A stretch of 64,000 nt of DNA, taken from contig NW_022145554.1 in assembly GCF_000002235.5 (NCBI RefSeq), forward strand, positions 1,891,501 through 1,955,500, written 5' to 3'. The notes under the pieces were generated by a model. It had not been told where the DNA came from. It searched no databases and saw nothing but the letters and a program-made list of their open reading frames with translations. Source of the stretch: Strongylocentrotus purpuratus. Taxonomy: Eukaryota > Echinodermata > Echinoidea > Camarodonta > Strongylocentrotidae. The position numbers and the translations under genes are program-made. Shown piece after piece: positions 60,060 to 64,000 of this stretch; position 1 is the stretch's first letter; each line of letters opens with the position of its first letter.

Positions 60060-60420
60060 CAGCTAGGATGAAAAAAGACACTTATGAGAATGGGAAATGG
60101 GCACCTATCATAATATTTGATAGGAGCATTTATAAGAATCAAAAAGGGGCACTTACATAAAATGAAAATTTACATTAGTTGAAACAAAGGGGCATCCATC
60201 AGATTTTAATAGGGGCATTTATCGGAGATGAAAGGGGGCTTTTATGAAAAGGGGGAAGTAGCTCTTATTAATAAGAAAAAGAGGCACATGTATCAGAGAT
60301 GAAAATGGGTAATTATGAGAAGGGGTAGGGGCACTTATAAGAAGGAAAATGAGCATTTATTAGAAAGGAAAAGGGGCACGTGTCAAAATAAAAGGGGGCA
60401 ATTATTAGAGGTGGAAAGAT
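60060..60420 (+). repeat. Degenerate minisatellite, GGGGCACTTAT type
   Basis: About ten or more imperfect units near AAAAGGGGCACTTATNAGAA at 25-35-bp spacing. It is the same motif as the array at 31885-32490 but on the other strand. Confidence 0.7.
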
Positions 60421-61019
60421 TATACTCTACTCCATTGAGTAGTGGATTTATTGATATTATTAATTCGGAAATTGTTCGTTATAACAGTCTTCTGAGTGCA
60501 ACATGTGACTGCTGGATAAGAAATGGGCCACCCGTAGACGATATGGTCCTGATCCCCGCCCAAGACAGCATTGTACTCAGAAACCGGAAGAAAAGTATAC
60601 ACCAAGAAGACACAATTTCATTTGGCATTTAGAATCCATGCATAATCAAAGAGAAGCAAAATAGAATAAAGTAGGATGTGAATGTTTAAACGTTAATTTT
60701 TTTTTTCAGGAAAAATGTCGAACCCTCCCTTAGTCAGGATATATCATGCATGGTATGGGAGGGGGGGGGGGAAACATTTTTGCCCCCCTCCAAAAAAAAA
60801 GCCACCCCTCAAAATAAAAGCAGTAAAGGAGTAAAGATGGTTGTATTTTTAACCCAAAAGAACATAACAATAATAAAAACCTGAAGTAAATCACATACCA
60901 AATTCCATTCAAAGAAAAGGAAAGTTAACGGAATTAAATTTCCTAAACATTTTATGATAGTGATACGCACATATCGTGGACATATTGTCTGTTTTTTTTT
61001 ATAGGGGTGAGAAGACATG

Positions 61020-61720
61020 AGCCCCTGAACGCTGGGGTACTGATAGGGCGGGGGGGGGGGGGACGTTATCTCTTATTCGATACCAGTGATTTACAAATGT
61101 TGCTGAAATGACGTGATTTTCCGGTATTTTTTCTCAATTTTGTTGTAAGTCATACATTTTAATGCGTTTGTTGGAAAATTAGAGATTCCCAAATGTACAG
61201 TCGGGTGAAAAATGCTTATTTAGAAGCCTTTATGTCAGGGTCTGCAGAACGGCCGGGCTCGGGGGCTCGAGCCCCCTCACTTTTTGAAAAAGTTTGTTAC
61301 AGAAAAAAAAAAGAAAGAAAGAGAAAATGAGGTATCAATATATGCTTCTCTGACCGTAATTAAATGCCTAAAACCCCAGAACTTACGGGGGCTCTGCCCC
61401 CGGACCCCACCAAGGGCCCTAAGGTTGTCCCCTGGATGCTCATCTCACCGTAATCATATACCTAAAACCCCTGAGTTTCGGGGGGCTCTGCCCCCTGGAC
61501 CACATCAATGGGCTTAAAGAGGGCCCCTGGATGCTCATCTAACCGTAAATAAATACCTAAAACCCCCGAGCTTCCGGGGGCTCTGCTCCCTGGACTCACC
61601 GCCTGCCAGTGTCACAAATAAGGTATCTAAATATGCTTATCTGACCGTAATTTAATGCCTAAAACCCTGAGCTTCTTGGGGCTAAGCTCGTTGACCCCCT
61701 CAGGCCCTGCCCCCCGGCAA
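61020..61720 (+). repeat. Repeat family R copy 3 with four hairpin-bearing units of about 94 bp
   Basis: A G-run at 61050-61062, then the arm sequence (GCGTTTGTTGGAAAATTAGA), then units at about 61341, 61434, 61529 and 61632. Each unit has ATGCTCATCTGACCGTAATT, CTAAAACCCC and the hairpin GGGGGCTCTGCCCCC. Non-coding. Confidence 0.7.
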
Positions 61721-62716
61721 TTTACACTCTACCTGATCGTTAATACTCCACTTTGAAAAACGTTCCGCGGGGCCTGCATGTAACGTGTAAGAGTGGTTGT
61801 GATGCAGATTTTTCTTCTGCCCCCCCCCCTCCAAACGTTTTTGCTCATTACGTCATTGCCCCTGGATGATGAGCCCCCTGGAATGTTTGCCCCAAAATCC
61901 CAAACTGCTTCCGGCGTGCCTGGGAGGGGTTGCAACCTGCCACACGCTTCTACCCTTTGGTTGCTTTGATCCATTGCCGAAAGTATTTTGGCACCTATCA
62001 CCCCCCCCCCCAAACCACAGATAAAAATCGACACCCTTGGGTGGGAGGTTTCTGTGTGTGATTAGTATCAAGTATCATGTATCAAGTTTATTTGTCTTCT
62101 AGAAAACACATGTGACAAAATATAATCATAACAGTACAATGTAGAATAGAGAAAGACGAGGAGACCTTGGTTGAAGCACAGCTTGTTAAGGCCCCTTCAT
62201 ATGATGTGACAAAGATAACTGATTCATGAATACAACAACAAATATGGAATAAATAAAACTATTTACAAAATACTCTCAGAGAACAACTACCCAACGATGC
62301 ATCGACCACAACATGGATGACTACAACAAGTATACCTGAAGATGCACACATCCACATCACACCGGGTGAGCTAACAAACTCACCGTGTGTGTGAAAAAAT
62401 GTATCATAATTGAGCAAAAATCAACCCACCCATGGGAGGGCGATCTACTGTGGACCAACCCAAGCTGACACCAAATCGAGACATTAATGAGTTATTGCTC
62501 TCTGAGTACAGAGGTCAAGAACGACAAGTAGGAATATATGGTATTAGTGCGTGTATTTATTGGCGGTTTGCCAGGAAGGGGACATGGTCCCATGATCCTG
62601 AAATCCTGTAATCATGTGATCATGTGATCATGTGATTATGACGGATGCAATTATGTAAATATATTATGAGTCATACAGTGTACATATAGTTGGCCCATTT
62701 AGTAGCAGGCCCTAAT
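61721..62716. other. Repeat-derived intergenic sequence
   Basis: Includes C-runs near 61820 and 62003, a stretch starting GTATCAAGTTTATTTGTCTT that looks like a dispersed repeat, and a small ATCATGTG tandem (about 62611-62636). No gene recognised. Confidence 0.4.
62611..62636. repeat. Short tandem repeat ATCATGTG x3
   Basis: Three head-to-tail copies of ATCATGTG (with GATC overlaps), followed by a diverged fourth. Confidence 0.7.
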
Positions 62717-63373
62717 AACTTTGACTACACACGTTGCATTTTGAAGTGAGTTGTGCTGTTGTATGTGGGTAAATATACGAATATTATGTTCACTTATAAT
62801 AATATACTGTTAAGATAAAGGGAGAGCATCATCGTGAATGTTTGTCATTACAAAATAGCACATGATTAGAGGGTGATACAAAGTGATAATGGCTGCCGCA
62901 GCAAAAGCTAGGTGTATAATGTTTGCAAAGCTCTTTGGAAGCGCTTGGAGACTTTATATCATAATGTGTTATGCGCTATCGAACGGGCTATTATTATCAT
63001 TATATCTGACAACTGTTTGATCTTGTCAGTTTTAGGATGAAATTTTGAGCACGCAACAAATGACGCAAGTACTAGGATTTTACACATATACATATAATAT
63101 CATGTATTCATGCTTAAGAGCAAATAGCCTGGATAACGTTTTTATCTTACTTGACTTCTTGGTTCTGTTAATGACGTAATCGTCTTTTATCCAAAAGATC
63201 ATGGGTTGAAACCAAATCGATGATACGATTATAATGCCCTTTTGGAAAGGCATGATTCCTCAATTTCACACTTTTGGGATTTGAAAAACAGGTTCCCCTG
63301 GACGGTTGAACGTTACCAATCAACAAACCGTGCTTTCTCTATAATTATCCACAGGTCAGAATATATCAAAAAC

Positions 63374-64000
63374 ATGGCATTCTCTAAGCAGCAAGATACG
63401 TCTGGGCAACTGGTCCAGCTTTCAAGTGCGAACATCGGATTCGCCCTGGATCTCTATCAAACTCTTCAAGATGAACGGAGAGGTAAAAATATGTTCTTCT
63501 CCCCTCTCAGCATATCAACCGCTCTGGCTATGACACAGCTAGGAGCCCGAGGTGATACAGCAACTCAAATCGCTGATGTCTTCCGTTTCAATCAGATAGA
63601 CCCAGATCAACTTCATGGAACATTCAAAGAGCTAAAAAACTTGCTTTACCAAACAAATTACGATTCTCAAATTCATTGCGCGTACAGGCTATAATGGCAA
63701 ATCTGGCTACAACTTCGTACAGCCATTTCTTGAAGGAACTGCTTCCTATTATGGAGCAGCCATAGAGGCGGTAAATAACTTTGCATCTCCAATTGCCACT
63801 CAATCAATCAATGATTGGGTTTCAAAGCAGACCGAGGGTAAAATCAAAAACCTGATTGCTCCTGGAATCCTAAATGATCTCACAAGCCTTGTCCTGGTGA
63901 ATGCCATTTATTTCAAGGCGAACTGGAAATCGACATTTCGTGCCTACAATACTACACAGGATACATTCAAGGTTTTCGATGAGAGAAAGAACGTTCCGGC
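63374..64000 (+). pseudogene. Second serpin copy, frame-broken, truncated by the window end
   Basis: Tandem copy of 57094 onwards, offset 6280 bp; similarity starts upstream at about 62717 and includes the same acceptor before the ATG. The first 106 codons are open and match copy 1 with few changes (for example TQLGARG for TQPGARG). One extra A then turns CTATATGGC into CTATAATGGC near 63692-63695, giving a stop. Downstream the +1 frame stays open to the window end and still reads good serpin (GKSGYNFVQPFLEGTASYYG, then LVLVNAIYFKANWKSTF, AYNTTQDTFKVFDERKNVP). A single break in otherwise clean coding sequence suggests a recent pseudogene, or an assembly error in the run. Confidence 0.85.

Overview
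This window looks like nuclear DNA from an invertebrate deuterostome, most likely a sea urchin. It holds large multi-exon genes with GT-AG introns and proteins that read closely like vertebrate NUP107, drebrin-like and flavin monooxygenase. It also carries a dense load of CR1/L2-type LINE ends, tRNA-derived SINEs and short non-autonomous DNA transposons. The species call is inference; the gene calls come from reading splice-joined exons.

Layout. (1) 15-6891, minus: 5' half of a drebrin-like (DBNL/ABP1) gene, five coding exons running off the left edge. Intron 1 carries a young LTR element (3468-6464), itself hit by a small DNA transposon. (2) 6892-10352: intergenic. (3) 10353-31730, minus: complete NUP107 gene, 24 coding exons joining in phase to 1008 codons. 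Its introns hold several terminal-inverted-repeat elements and a partial exon duplication. (4) 31731-37539: intergenic, with a degenerate C-rich repeat array, a Harbinger transposon (32730-34879, decayed transposase) and a SINE. (5) 37540-46883, minus: complete flavin-containing monooxygenase, 8 exons, 534 codons. A nearly full-length LINE ORF (39750-42659) lies antisense in its fifth intron. (6) 46884-57093: about 10 kb of nested non-autonomous elements, purine-rich satellite and G-runs between the divergent FMO and serpin genes. It is flanked by a 134-bp block present in identical inverted copies at 47852-47985 and 56219-56352. (7) 57094-58299, plus: intact serpin with the coding part in one exon. 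(8) 58300-63373: repeats and LINE debris. (9) 63374-64000, plus: second serpin copy, frame-broken and cut by the window edge.

The host genes are functionally unrelated: actin/endocytosis adaptor, nuclear pore scaffold, xenobiotic or metabolic oxygenase, protease inhibitor. There is no operon-like logic. The main novelty is in the repeats: non-autonomous elements with clean target-site duplications and internal motif arrays, and the shared inverted block upstream of FMO and serpin. I see no CRISPR array, rRNA or new multi-gene system.
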